DNA from: Chaenocephalus aceratus
Taxonomy: Eukaryota > Chordata > Actinopteri > Perciformes > Channichthyidae
DNA: 64,000 nucleotides
Reading direction: 5' to 3'
Assembly: GCA_023974075.1 (NCBI GenBank)
Contig: CM043789.1
Coordinates: forward strand, 38,937,613 to 39,001,612
Position 1 is the stretch's first letter. Each line of letters starts with the position of its first letter. Under the pieces are notes generated by a model, which was given only the letters and a program-made list of their open reading frames with translations, was not told the DNA's origin and ran no database searches. Below, one piece after another: positions 11,305 through 23,250 of the stretch. Made by a program: the position numbers and the translations under genes.

Positions 11305-14240
11305 TAACCACAAACCATTTTGGGCTGTCTTGATTACATAAGTGAACATCTTCAAACTCAAAATACTGATAGTGAAGTGTTTTTAAAGATGAATTTAACA
11401 TTTAATTGTTGAAGTTTTTATATAAAATTACCGATTTTATATAAAAACATCAACATTTAAATTTTAAATGAAACTTGGTGTGTCATGGACAAATATGGAT
11501 GTTTCAGTTTTGATGTTGTCTTTACATTTGCATGGCTTGTTGCATCTAATAAACAGCACAATGTTGTTGGTTGTTCTGTGTTGTTTAAACCAGAACAACA
11601 GTGATAATGTTTACCCCATATTCCAGAAAAGTAAACTTCATTATACCATTTAACAAGTGGTGGGTTGATTTGTAAAAAAAATAGATGTTAGACAATTAAA
11701 AAAGACAATTTACTCATGCAAAGATCAATAAGATCAAAATAAAAAGCATGTCAGTTAAAATGTACTCTGAGTAAACGTTACTGTGTGAATCTTTTAAAAG
11801 GGAAAGGCGGTGTGGGTTGTAGCGATATGATACTACTATAATACACATACAGCTTTTTAACAGTAAAGAGAAGAAATGAGATTCATCACTTGCACCCTGC
11901 ATTTAGCGTTAGTTCATTCTGTGTCAAAGGTCAGACATACCGTAAACCTGCTGTCAAAGAAAAAAGATTGATCATTCTAAAAATCATCATTATTTACTCA
12001 ACATTTAAACATCTGAAAAACATTTTTAATAAGAGCTGTATGTCCGTAGACTTTCTTAAAGCCTTGATATCATCACCTATAGCATGAGGATTTAATATTG
12101 TTGGCATAGTCCCTGAGTTTGTAACTTGTGCACATTTAGCACCAATCAATCATAATTACTGTAAAGATGTTCAAGTCAGGGTTGAGTATGTCATCGGTAG
12201 GATTATGTAACATTTTATCAGTGAATTCTTTAGACACATGTCTTCATTTTGCATCCGTCTGCGGTTGATGTTGGCCAACAGTTACTTCTCTTACTGTCCA
12301 CATTTCCTTTTCTCAGAAATCTAAGGGGTGTTGCCAAAAGGACGGTCCCTCAGGGGACACATGTGAGGGATGTGACTGTGTCCGACTGTCCGTGTTTCAA
12401 TCACTGAGTGCTTCTCTTCACAGAGTCGTGCACGTGCCTGACCGCATCCGTCCCAGGGGCCACATCTGGAGGCCACATGTGCTCGGGCCCTGGGTGGACT
12501 GGAGCCAGGACCCAAACAGCTCAGGGGGACATTTTACGCAACGCTGGGATTGCTGGATTAACCCGGCTGCTTGTCAATCATTTTTAATTACCAAGACGGC
12601 CTAATGATGTGAGCTCCTTCACCACATTCTGACTGAAGCGAGGTTCAACGTTTAGTTAGTAGCAGGGGGTCCACACAGTACATGGCTTTACCCCTGACCC
12701 GACTTCATTGAGCTCTACTTTGACAAATTTAGCTTCAATTGAAGCCTGCCGCCTGTTTTCTTTAAACACTAAACACATTCAATGCTTTGTTGCACAGATT
12801 TGTATCTGCTTTACACATTAAACGGATGGTTGAGATGTGTTTCATTTGGGTTGTATGAGCTACTCTGCCATAATCACTATTAATATGGCCGTCGTATAGA
12901 TTTTCTAAGGTTCGTTTCTTTCCATTGTAGCTAAAATACACTTTGCATATTCCTTCGCCCAAAGGAGAACATTGCTTTGCTTCTGTGCTGGTACTCCTCT
13001 GTTTCTTCAAACTGGGGGTGTGCCAACAATAATCTAATATCTGCTGATTATAAATAAGTAAATTACTCAACCCAAGTATAGAAAAATCTGAACTATCCGT
13101 TCAAGGGATTCCCCCAAATCCAAATTTAGCCAATTCTTTAAATTGGATACACAATGAAATGTATAAATATTGCTTGCATGTTTTAGCCATATATCAAAAC
13201 ATCTTTACATGCCAAGCAGAGTATTACATATAGTAAAGTATATATCAATGCACTACACAAATCCACTTGCAGAGGGTTTAAACTTGCCATCGTCAAGACT
13301 TACAGTAAATGTATCAAGTTTTATTTGTGTCTGACTTATGATGCATTCATGTGTTGGGGAGAAGTGTAAGATCCGACAGACATCCTTTTGGTGAATCAAC
13401 AAAAACTGTACTTTCCAATTCAAATGATTAATGTTCAATATTAAAAAGAAAGGTAACCGGTATGCCTGTTTATTCGAGATAAAGAAGATTATTATTGTAC
13501 TCCAATGGCCATAAAGCCATGTAAACCAAAAAGTATGAACAAATATAAACTTTTCTGAAAACTCTAAATATGACCAATGCGTTCAAATAAAAAAAAAATA
13601 TATTTTAGAGCTTAAAATGTACCCAAGAATGGATGCAGTATGTCTTCATGCATAAGTATTGTGGTTCTTTCATATTAAATATAAGTCCGGAGGGAAAAAC
13701 AAGACATGGATTTATTTCTCTTCGCTGATGAAGAGTTCTTGGCAAACTCCTGCCTGTCGTCACATCAGCCTCATGTAGAGCAACACGCTGTGGCTCTCCG
13801 CTGATTAATGCAGAAGGCCTGGATCGTCATGATTCCTGTTAAATGTTGTCTGGATGTTGACCTCAGTGATGACAACAATGACTTTTCAAGCCAACTTTAA
13901 CAAAATACAGATTAATGGATCCAGGTTGCGTGACACACAGTCTGTAAACAGAGATTCAAAATCAGGCCAAAAGGTGATGACACAACATCAGATTCATGCA
14001 GGAACGCTCTGGTTTCTCAACAATGTTCTCGGCCCTTTCATCGGCGTCGACTCTTCCCCTGACGCCTCTGAGCACCACTTTGTGAGCTGACATGTTTACA
14101 ACTGTTGCGGACGTTGTTTTTTAAGTGTTTCAAAGTTTTCAACGAGGGATTTTTGGGACGAGGAGGATTCCCTGTCAGCTGTCCCAAGTGGAAACACAAA
14201 TCATGCTTTTGCTCTCTGACCCCGGTTGGATTTTGTCAGA
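11305..14240. other. No supported gene
   Basis: AT-rich DNA. The longest frames (about 100 codons, for example 13,070-12,762 minus) are unrecognisable. No family repeat was noted. Confidence 0.4.
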
Positions 14241-14430
14241 AGTTGTGCAATGGCTTTTACAGGCTCGCACTACCTGTTAGCATCTGGCATCTGTTAGCAT
14301 CTAGCTCTCCTGCTTACAAACTTTAGCCATCCCTGCTTACACAAGTAGTAGTTTTAGTTGTCTGCGATCTGCCGAGGCCTACTCCCACCTGTCGAGTACG
14401 GCTGTACTGAGGTGTTTTTCCTCCAGAGAC

Positions 14431-14632
14431 GTCGCGAAGAGACGGAGCGGCTCCACCTGTTGCTGTATGCGATCTGCGATTTACGGAGGCCTGCTCGTCG
14501 CGAAGAGACGGAGCGGCTCCCACCTGTTGCTGCCTGCGATCTGCGATCTGCGATCTACGGAGGCCTGCTCCCACCTGTAGAATACGGCTGTACTGGAGAG
14601 GTTTTTACCCCGGAGTCGTCGCGGAGAGACGG
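14431..14632 (+). repeat. Repeated units in LINE 5' region
   Basis: GTCGCGAAGAGACGGAGCGG occurs at 14,431 and again at 14,497, with a diverged third copy near 14,615. GCGATCTGCGAT- and CGGAGGCCTGCTC-type phrases recur between them. Tandem 5' units often carry the promoter in non-LTR elements; that role is inferred here. Confidence 0.7.
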
Positions 14633-14653
14633 AAGTGGATCCACGCTTCGGGC

Positions 14654-16110
14654 TTGGCCTGCTTCCACGGGGCGTGTGCTGCTGTACGGAGGAGGATTTT
14701 ACCACCGCTGTCTGGGGCCTGCTTTCTACCTGTCCTGGTTCTGCTGTTGCAGAGGTCTGCTTTCACCCCGGGGATACCACGGAGGGACCGGAGCGCTTCC
14801 ACGCTGCTGTTTTCGCCTGTCCTTTGCTGCTGTGCTGTTTTTGCTCCAGGAACATCGCGGATTCTGTGTGCTGGTCTGGAAAAATGGCCCATATCGGGAT
14901 TCTGCTGTGGCCTGTTAAATGTTTTGGATTATGAGAAGATCTCTAGTCATTCTGAGAAGTCTACTGGATTCAGGTCTGTTCTGCCACCCGCAGTGGGCAT
15001 CCCTGCAAAGGTTCGGATGTGTTGCTCAAACAATTACCGGTTGCCTTGTCACAGACAATCTGCTCGACAAAATATTTGGTCTTTTTGTTTTCCTGCGATG
15101 ATGGTTCTTCAGGACTGCTTCTTAAGCTCAAATCACACTCTCGCAGACTTTTCCGGTGTTTCTAAATTAGATGACAATGTATTTGTGTCGTTTAAGAGGA
15201 AAAGATTCCTGGTTTTGTTGTTATTACTGTCAGGAAATGTACAACCTAACCCTGGTTCGCCCAGTAGTAGTAGTCTGATCGCTACTCCTGCTGATTTTAA
15301 AGCTAGGTCTGGGTTGGGTTTCATCCACTTGAATGTGCGCAGTCTGTTAGGTAAACTAGATTTTGTCCGTATCTGGGCGAGCTCGACTGACGCTGCCGTC
15401 ATTGTTTTATCAGAAACATGGCTAAACAATGTATTTTGGCCTCTGACATTGCCTTAAATGGTTTGAATGTGTATCGTACCGACCGGCCTAATAAAGGTGG
15501 TGGCGTTGCCATTTATGTTAAGAATAAGTTCAGTGTAACCACATTAGTTTCCAAAGTGGCAAAGGGTCAACAGGTCATGGTAGTGAGTTGTTACAGACCT
15601 CCCTCAGCTGTCAAAGACTTGTCTTCACTAGCAAATATTTTATCACAACTAGACTACAAGGAAATAGTGCTACTTGGAGATTTTAACTGGGACTGGTTAA
15701 CTGCAGTGTCAGAGGATTTTAAAAACCTTTGTATCTCTTTAAATGTTACTCAGATTGTGGACAGTCCTATTCGCCCTAACATTAAGTCCCCTAATAAATC
15801 CTCCCTAATTGATCTCATTTTAACTAATGTTCCCCATAAATATTCTTCTGTGGGAGTATTTGCAAATGATCTGAGCGATCACTGTGTTGTAGCCACAATT
15901 AGGGACACTAAGGTCCAAAAGGTTAAACCTCGCATTATCATCAAGAGAGACATAAAACATTTTGTGGAGCAGGTTTTTGTGCATGATCTGTTTGGGTTTG
16001 ATTGGGGTAAAATCGATCTGTGTGCTGATGTAGAAACCGCATGGTCTTATTTTTATCTTTTTTTATGGAGATCATTGATAGACATGCACCCCTGCGTACA
16101 TTTAGAGTAA
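14654..16110 (+). pseudogene. LINE endonuclease region, frameshifted
   Basis: The first frame (to 15,457) contains FIHLNVRSLLGKLDFVRIWA and VIVLSETWLN, the first conserved blocks of the EEP endonuclease. It then shifts near 15,420-15,457 into the frame 15,418-16,110, with YRTDRPNKGGGVAIYV, VVSCYRPPS, LLGDFNW and the catalytic LSDHCVV. The DFNW and SDH residues are intact. Another frame change is needed near 16,040-16,110 to reach the linker before RT. Two or more frameshifts mean no functional polyprotein. Confidence 0.85.
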
Positions 16111-18116
16111 AGGGACGAGACAATCCTTGGTTTTCTGCTAATCTGTCCAGTCTCCTTCATGAGAGAAACAAGGCCTGGGCAAAGGCTAGGAAATCAGGCT
16201 CAGAGGTAGAATGGCTGCGTTTTAGGCAGCTAAGAAATAGCTTCACATCACATATCAAAAGTGCTAAGTCGAAGTACTATCTGTCAGTAACCACAAAGAA
16301 TCTGAATAATCCTGGCAAATTTTTGAAAGCCATTAAATCGTTATCCATCAGCGATATCCATAATGAGCTACCTCCGTGCCTTACCACAGCATCTGGCCCT
16401 ATATCGGACAGGGCTACTATGCTAAATTGTTTTAATGAGCATTTTGTGTCCTGTGGCTCTCTGTTTGATTCTGTCACTAACTCTGCTTCTGTGAACACCA
16501 CAGTCTGTGACTCTGAAAAACGTGTTTTGGAAAACCCTTTTAGTTTTACCCCTTTTACTGTTGATGTTGTTCGTGAAGCTTTAACCAAGTTAGATCCTAA
16601 GAAACCGGCTGGCCCGGACAAGTAGAGCCTTTCTTTTTAAAGATAGCTGCAGATTGTATTGCTACACACCTCTCACTACTCTTTTTAACCTCTCCCTCAG
16701 CACTAACACAATTCCAAAATTGTGGAAGTCAGCGTATGTCTTGCCTTTACTAAAAGGAGGGGAGGCCACCTTATTAAATAACTATAGGCCAATCTCTAAA
16801 TTGTCAGTTCTGGCTAAGGTTCTTGAACGCCTAGTGAGTGAACAGGTAAAGGAGTTTGTATGTACGAATGACATCCTGTCTAAACATCAGTCAGGATTCA
16901 GAAAGAAACACAGCACCATCACTGCCACAATGAAAGTGGTGAATGACATTACTAGTATTTTAGATAATAAGCAGAGTTGTGCAGCTCTGTTTATTGACCT
17001 TTCCAAAGCGTTTGACACCGTCGATCATCTCATCTTAAAGCAGAGGCTACTCAGTATTGGCCTATCCAGCCATGCAGTGGGTGGTTTGTGAACTACCCTC
17101 TCTGAAAGGTCCCAATGTGTTCATTTTGATGGACTGTCTTCTGAGTGGTTAAACATTTCTAATGGTGTACCACAAGGTTCTGTTTTAGGACCACTTTTAT
17201 TCTCCATATATATTAACAGCGTAGGTGATAATGTGGATGAAGCTACTTTACATTTGTATGCGGATGATACCGTGATGTATTGTGCAGGTCCCTCGATTAA
17301 AGAGGCTGTTGTTAAATTACAGGCTGTTTTTAACATTATTCAGATACAGCTCTCTGAACTAAAGCTTCTTTTAAATGTTGAGAAAACCAAGGTAATGCTC
17401 TTTTCTAAAGCTAAAAAGACACCAGAGCCTGTTTTAGATGTTGTAACTACGCAAGGAATAAAACTTGAAGTTGTTACCTGTTACAAATACCTTGGTATCT
17501 GGCTTGATGATTGTCTCACTTTAAACTTCATGTCAATAACCTGCTTAAAAAACTGAGGGTTAGGCTAGGGTTCTTCTACAGGAACAAGTCCTGTTTCTCA
17601 CTTGAGGCCAGGAAAAGGCTCACTGTGACCTTTTTACCTGTGCTGGTCCTGGACTATGGTGATTTGATGTATATGAATGCACCTGCCAATTGCCTGGTCA
17701 AGTTAGATGCTGCGTATCACAGCACACTGAGATTTGTGACAAACTGTAAAGCATTAACCCATCACTGTACCCTGTATGCAAGGGCTGGTTTGCTTTCACT
17801 AACTGTACGGAGGCTCAGTCACTGGTACATTTTTATACACAAAGCCATGTTAGGGAAACTTCCATCTTATATCTGCTCCCTGATCTCACGGAGAATTGTA
17901 AGTGGCTACTGCCTGAGATCGCATGCTGTGGTTTTATTAAATGTGCCAGCTGCTAGGACTGTCCTAGGGAAGACAGATGTTAGATGCGCAGCTCCTCTCT
18001 CTTGGAATAGTCTGCAAATGAAATGGAAACTGAACAATCTGGTGCCACTAAATGTTTTTAAAGCTCGGTTGGATGCTACTCAATCGGAAGCTATTTGTAC
18101 CTGTTTTTGTGGATAA
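16041..18116 (+). pseudogene. LINE reverse transcriptase and C-terminus, broken
   Basis: Reverse transcriptase motifs in order: LTKLDPKKPAGPD (then a stop at 16,623), NNYRPISKLSVLAKVLERLV, HQSGFRKKHST, LFIDLSKAFDTVDH (motif A), a stop at 17,089, NGVPQGSVLGPLLF (motif B), YADDTVMY (motif C, catalytic Asp pair) and CYKYLGIWLD. After another shift near 17,510-17,560 the C-terminal domain runs to 18,116 and includes RCAAPLSWNSL. Catalytic residues survive, but two stops and at least one frameshift interrupt the reading. Confidence 0.88.
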
Positions 18117-18441
18117 TTATGTAAATGATGCTGGATGATGTCCTGTTGTTGTTCTGTTTATGTTTTTATGTTTCATATGGAACTACTTGAGCAGGTCTCC
18201 AGTGAAAAAGAGATCAATGATCTCAATGGGATTTATCTGTATAAATAAAGGTTTGAAATGAAATGAAAGGAATCTGTGTTAGGCAGTGAGCTGATCTTGA
18301 CTGTAATCAGATCATTGGAAACAACATCCAATTGATGTTGCTTATTGGTTGTATTGCACACACAGCTTTTTTCATGTGCAGTGTGCATACATTTAATAGC
18401 CTAAGAAATCCCAATTTGACATCACATGATCTTTTCTTTAA

Positions 18442-18899
18442 GGAGCCCTATTATGCTTTTCTTCGAGATCATATTTGTATTTTGTGTTTCTACTGGGACA
18501 TGTCTCCATGCTTTAACGTTGGAAAAGTGGGTTTTTTTCTCATACTGCCTGTGCAGCACCTCTTTTCACCTCTGTCTGAAACCAGAGCCCAGTCTGCTCT
18601 GATTGGCTGCTGGCCGGCCGTAATTGGTCAACCGATTCGAGTTGTCCCGCCCCTTAGCTTTTCACGTACAATATGTTAGAGCACTAGCCAATACTGTAGA
18701 TACGCAAGTGTTACATTTTGATGTCACTATGTTACGGAAGTAAACAGAGGAGTCCAATGGAGGTGGGGGCGGGGGGGGGAGGGGGGGGGAGTGTGTGGGA
18801 GAGAAACTCAGATTTTAGCCTTTGAGGCCAATTACATGCACAAAAACCTATAGACACAATACAGGAAAGAGAAAACCCCCAAAAGCATAATAGGGCTTT
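18442..18899. mobile_element. TTAA-flanked MITE, GCCCTATTATGC family, copy 1
   Basis: The left end AAGGAGCCCTATTATGCTTT and the right end AAAAGCATAATAGGGCTTTT form an inverted repeat. TTAA borders the element on both sides (438-441 and 900-903 past 18,000). The centre shares CTCATACTGCCTGTGC and GAGCCCAGTCTGCTCTGATT with a second copy at 46,887-47,245. A G-rich run lies at 18,764-18,790. It encodes nothing that I can see. Confidence 0.8.
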
Positions 18900-18903
18900 T
18901 TAA

Positions 18904-21096
18904 AGGGATAGTGAAACCTAAAATAAAAGATATACATAATACAGATCTCACGTCCATAAGAAGAAGCATGCTTTCTTCTGCATGGTGATACGGTTGCCGC
19001 ATGTTGTTCTGTAGAAAGAGTATAGTTCCCACGGGAAAGTGCTCAAAACAAGGTCTGTGGAATATCAAGGGACACGGGGTCAGGATTTCTGGAAAGAGAC
19101 ATTGCTGTTGAGTTTCTCAAATGCATCGAGAAACATTAGATTGAAAGAAGGCAGACATCTCTACAGCCGATATCTCCAGTCTTCGAAAAACTCACAACAA
19201 AACGATCTAGATTGAGAAATAGCAAATAAGAGAACACATATTCTTTTATTCAGGTCTTTCTAAATACTATTTGAAAGACTTATCGGAGCTGGAAATTCAG
19301 AAAAATGTAGGCAAAACACACGTGGGGGCCAAAGCACTCATGCACATAGCGAGAATGAAAGACTTCACCAACATGTACACTCCACCACAGAAGTCCTATG
19401 TCCACTCAGTTGGAAAGAAATGGACGTACGGTGGGACCTGAAAAGCTTTTTGCAGCTAGCTGTTGGGTGTTGTAGCGGCTGGAGACTTTCAGTGTAGATT
19501 AGTGTCAGCAGGTAACAGAGTGTGGAGCCCCTAAAGCTCCTGGGAATCACATCTGCAGGCAGAACAGTGGGCAGTGAAACAGAAGGACACGTGGGGTGAG
19601 AAAGTATTAGGGACATATAACTGAAGATCTAAACAGGAAGAGCTAAAGAATCAGAACGAGGTAAAAGGCTAGGAAGATATTTTCCGTTTAGCACTTGGAG
19701 TATTTGTAGATGTGATCGTTTCAAAGCCAAAACACGGTAGGCAAAGAAAGAAAAATACATGTCAGAATGTCATTAAAACAGCAAGCTGCATTCCTCTGTG
19801 TCCTGGTTTGAAATGTGCAGAAACCTGTGCTTCCTAACAAGGAGAAGTCCGAGGGGCAGAAGGCGCGAGTCTCTCCTGTCAATCACTCCTAGCCTATTAG
19901 CGAGCCGGTGGGGGGGGCGGGAGGAAGGGGAAGCGTATCATGTCATTGTGTTGGTGTGAATTTCTGGAAATTGAAATTCCTTTGCTCCCAAGCATTCCTT
20001 AAGCAGCTTTGAGGCAGGAAAACACATATTAAAAGATCAAATCCAAACGTTAGATCTCGTCTTAAATCCATCCGTTTTCAATGGGAGGTCTTTTAGCCTA
20101 TAGCAGCGATAATGCCATATAAATTGGAGCTTGTTCCAAAAAGGGCAGGAAAACGCTGGCATTCTTTCAAGTAATGGGTGTGGCTGGAACGGCTTGTCAA
20201 TTTGAAAAGGTCAAAGTGACTTTTGTTTTGTATCAAACTTTGTTTTTCAACTGAGAGTGACTGCGGTTTTCAGACAACCCTAATTGGTGTTTTAAAAAGG
20301 GAACTAAAATACTCTGCAAAGGAAGAAAATAATTGTGTTTTCTACTACCTTTCTATGCACCAATGTGCATGTTTGATCATGCGTACACATGTGTGTGTGC
20401 ACCGAGCAAACTCTTTACATGACCCAGAGTTAGTCATGCCTGGCACTGGTCCCCCAATATGAGGGAAATCCAATCCTTCTTCTCCAACTTTAAGGCTTAA
20501 TAAAGGAAAATTGCAGTGCCTCTCTTTGGAAAAAAAGTCTATGAAAACATGTCCTGTTCAGCGCCTCACTGGGGTTTGTAATCACAGGTTACAGGGGACA
20601 CACAACATGACATTTCATACACCGCTAGGTCCAACTCAGAGGTTTGTTATCCCTGCTGTGTGGCCCTTCCTACTCAGCCGTTACAGCAGCTCAGATAATA
20701 AACGTCTGTATTTAGGTTTGACCAACACCTTAATCCATATTGAAATATTTCACAACTAAAAGACTGATTTGCATGGCATGGTATTTTTTATAGACCTCCA
20801 TGAATTAAAAAGAATGTATCGTAATGCTTTTCATGTTCCCCGGACTTTTCCTCCATTATTACCAGAAATGTACAGACTTACAACGATTCCACTTTAAATA
20901 ACCACTTTAGCGATCGCTTTACCTTAACTCGAGTGTCATTGACAACTGGTAACAATCCTGTGTTAAAACCATCCCTTCTTGTGCAAGGTGCTAATTAACT
21001 CAAACAAGTTAGCTTTCATATTGTGAGCATTTTAGCCTGTTGTTGTTAGCGTTTAGCTCCAAGAAACCTCACATTTTTGCTGAACAACTACCATGG
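18904..21096. other. No supported gene
   Basis: Only short frames are present. A G-rich stretch lies at 19,909-19,930. I recognise no family repeat. Confidence 0.4.
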
Positions 21097-21104
21097 TTCA
21101 ATCT

Positions 21105-21388
21105 CAGTGGCGAGCCGTCAGGGCCCTCTAGGCCCTCTGTGAGGGCCTAAGATATTTAAAAAAATTATATTTGAAAACATAAAAAAAAAAACATTTTTAA
21201 ATATTTTTTTTATATTTTTTTTTTGTTACATTTTGGATAATATCCACATGTCTACCATACTTTTATTATTTTCGAATCATAAATCGAATCGATAGATTTA
21301 TGATCGATAGATTTATGATTAGCATAAGTTCGTTCATGATGCAGGGGGGGTCAGAGGGCCTAGCTATAAAAGTCACGGCTCGCCACTG
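21105..21388. mobile_element. Non-autonomous hAT (284 bp) with perfect TSD
   Basis: The terminal inverted repeat CAGTGGCGAGCCGT occurs at both ends, and a perfect 8-base duplication TTCAATCT lies at 21,097-21,104 and 21,389-21,396. The interior is A/T-rich and non-coding. A sub-terminal GGGCC/AGGCCCTCT motif is mirrored at the right. Confidence 0.9.
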
Positions 21389-21396
21389 TTCAATCT

Positions 21397-22690
21397 TTAT
21401 TATCATTATCTATTGGTTCCACTTTATTTGTCATAAATAACATTTGAAGTGTACTATGACTCTTTAGTTTTTAACATGTTTTGACAGTAAGGCTAACCAA
21501 CCTTCTCGATGTAGCCTCACTATATATGTTAGGGAACATATTTCAGACATGACTCATTTCATCGCCCTTTTTATTTACCTATTGTAACTTGTATCTGTAT
21601 CTGCTCTAAAGTGGTGACACAACCAGCTGCTTGGACCCACAGGACTAGACAATGTCATGTTACACACTCAGCTCCAATGATACCAGCAGACAGAGAGATA
21701 AAAGATCAACAGACAAACGCACTCAATCAGGGGAAACTGTCATACCACGAGAGACGCTGCTGATTTTAGAGACGTCAGTGTCTGCTTCATATCATTTCGA
21801 AAAAGATGAAAGCCTTGACTCTCGCTCTCCGCAATCAAGACGCACACTCAAGATAAGTGAGTGGTCGCGTTAAAAATATGCAACCTTTGTGTCTCCAGGG
21901 GGAAATTGGACAAAGCAGAAAGCTTTTAATCAGTTTGGACTTCAATGAGATCACGAGAACACGATACGCATCTTTTGTTTTGTCTTATCGTGAGGAAAAC
22001 AAACATTTTGAGCGAGTGCATCCGACCAAATGGATGGGAAGATGCCAGATCCAATTAACTTGAAGTCGGTTTCTCATCAACCAGCTATCTTACATATTAC
22101 ACTAAATATGTATGTATGTAAAAACTTAAAACTTATTTTCACATAAAGCACTTAAATGTCACCGTGAGGACTCGCTTCCATGTGGTCAGTGACATAACGT
22201 CTCCACTTTGTCCCATTGTACAGGGACATAGAAAACACATAACCGCAATCTGATTACAGAGACACAGAGAGAACATTTCAAAAGCTCCTCTCATAGCGTG
22301 TATTGAGTGGGTGGTCTTTGAAGCATACTAATGCCATGTTGAACAGTGACTGTCTGCTCAAAGCCACAGATAGCAGGAATGCTACAGTTAATGCTTTAAC
22401 ATGGAAGTTCCGAGCCCTGTGGCACAAAAGGCTTCACGTGAAGACAGTCACAAAGAACAAGGGCTCTCTTGTACAGTAATGCAACGGAAGTAAAAACAAT
22501 GATCCCATGGCAGGTACTGGATGTGGAGTCACATGTCAGCATGAGAGTACAATTAGGGCCCGGAAGCTTGAGGACAGAACCATTATTGGCTCATATTTTG
22601 AAGACTCAGAAAGGTTTCTTAACCTTTTTAACTAGATATAGATGTTTCTGAATCTTACAGTTCAAACATATGACATAATGTTACTGTAAG
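21397..22690. other. No supported gene
   Basis: Short frames only; nothing recognised. Confidence 0.4.
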
Positions 22691-22698
22691 GTTTAAAG

Positions 22699-23242
22699 CA
22701 CGTGTGTCAAACTCGAGGCCCGGGGGCCAAATCAGGCCCGTGGTGGATTTAATTTCGGCCAGCAGGATAATTTTTAATTACAATTAGATCTATTGCACAC
22801 CTTCCCTCCGCTCAGAGCCTGAGCCCAAACATTGATGAACTTGCACCCAAGATGAGATGCCAAGTATCTGCTTGAGCTAGCATCACAGAGCAGCACACTG
22901 ATAGTGGATGTTTCCTTCTGCACTTTCTTTCTTGTAACAACAGGGCATGTTTGCTTTTCTCTTTGAGGGAAATCGTTTTGTTGAAGCTGTTGTTGGCCTG
23001 TGGAAAAATGTAATCATAAGAAATGTCTCTGGAAAAGCTGCAGATAGAGCCATAAGAAATGAATGCAACTGATTATTTAATGTTGTTTTTACAGGCAATA
23101 ATTTAAGCTTTGTTAGTTCCAGGTTTAATATGTGCAATAAGTTCATTTCAATACGTTTTGCAATAAACATTGAACCAGTCCGGCCCTCGACGACTATCCA
23201 ATTTTATTTTGGCCTTCTGTGTATTTGAGTTTGACACCCCTG
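22699..23242. mobile_element. Non-autonomous hAT (544 bp), GTGTCAAACTC family
   Basis: The left end CACGTGTGTCAAACTCGAGG and the right end, inverted CAGGGGTGTCAAACTCAAAT, are the termini of a widespread vertebrate hAT group. A perfect 8-base duplication GTTTAAAG flanks the element (22,691-22,698 and 23,243-23,250). The interior shows only a 95-codon minus-strand frame without recognised transposase motifs. Confidence 0.88.
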
Positions 23243-23250
23243 GTTTAAAG

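Larger units (their letters stand above)
14340..18268 (+). mobile_element. L2/CR1-like LINE, near full length, inactivated
   Basis: A non-LTR retrotransposon about 3.9 kb long. Order: a GC-rich 5' region with internal repeats (about 14,340-14,640), an apurinic-type endonuclease (about 15,290-15,920), reverse transcriptase (about 16,560-17,560), a C-terminal domain (to the stop at 18,114), and a short 3'UTR ending ATAAATAAAGGTTTGAAATG with AAATG-type repeats at 18,240-18,268. Family placement in the jockey/L2/CR1/Rex group rests on RT motifs and the simple-repeat tail rather than poly(A), and is tentative below that level. Frameshifts and stops make it inactive. Confidence 0.85.
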
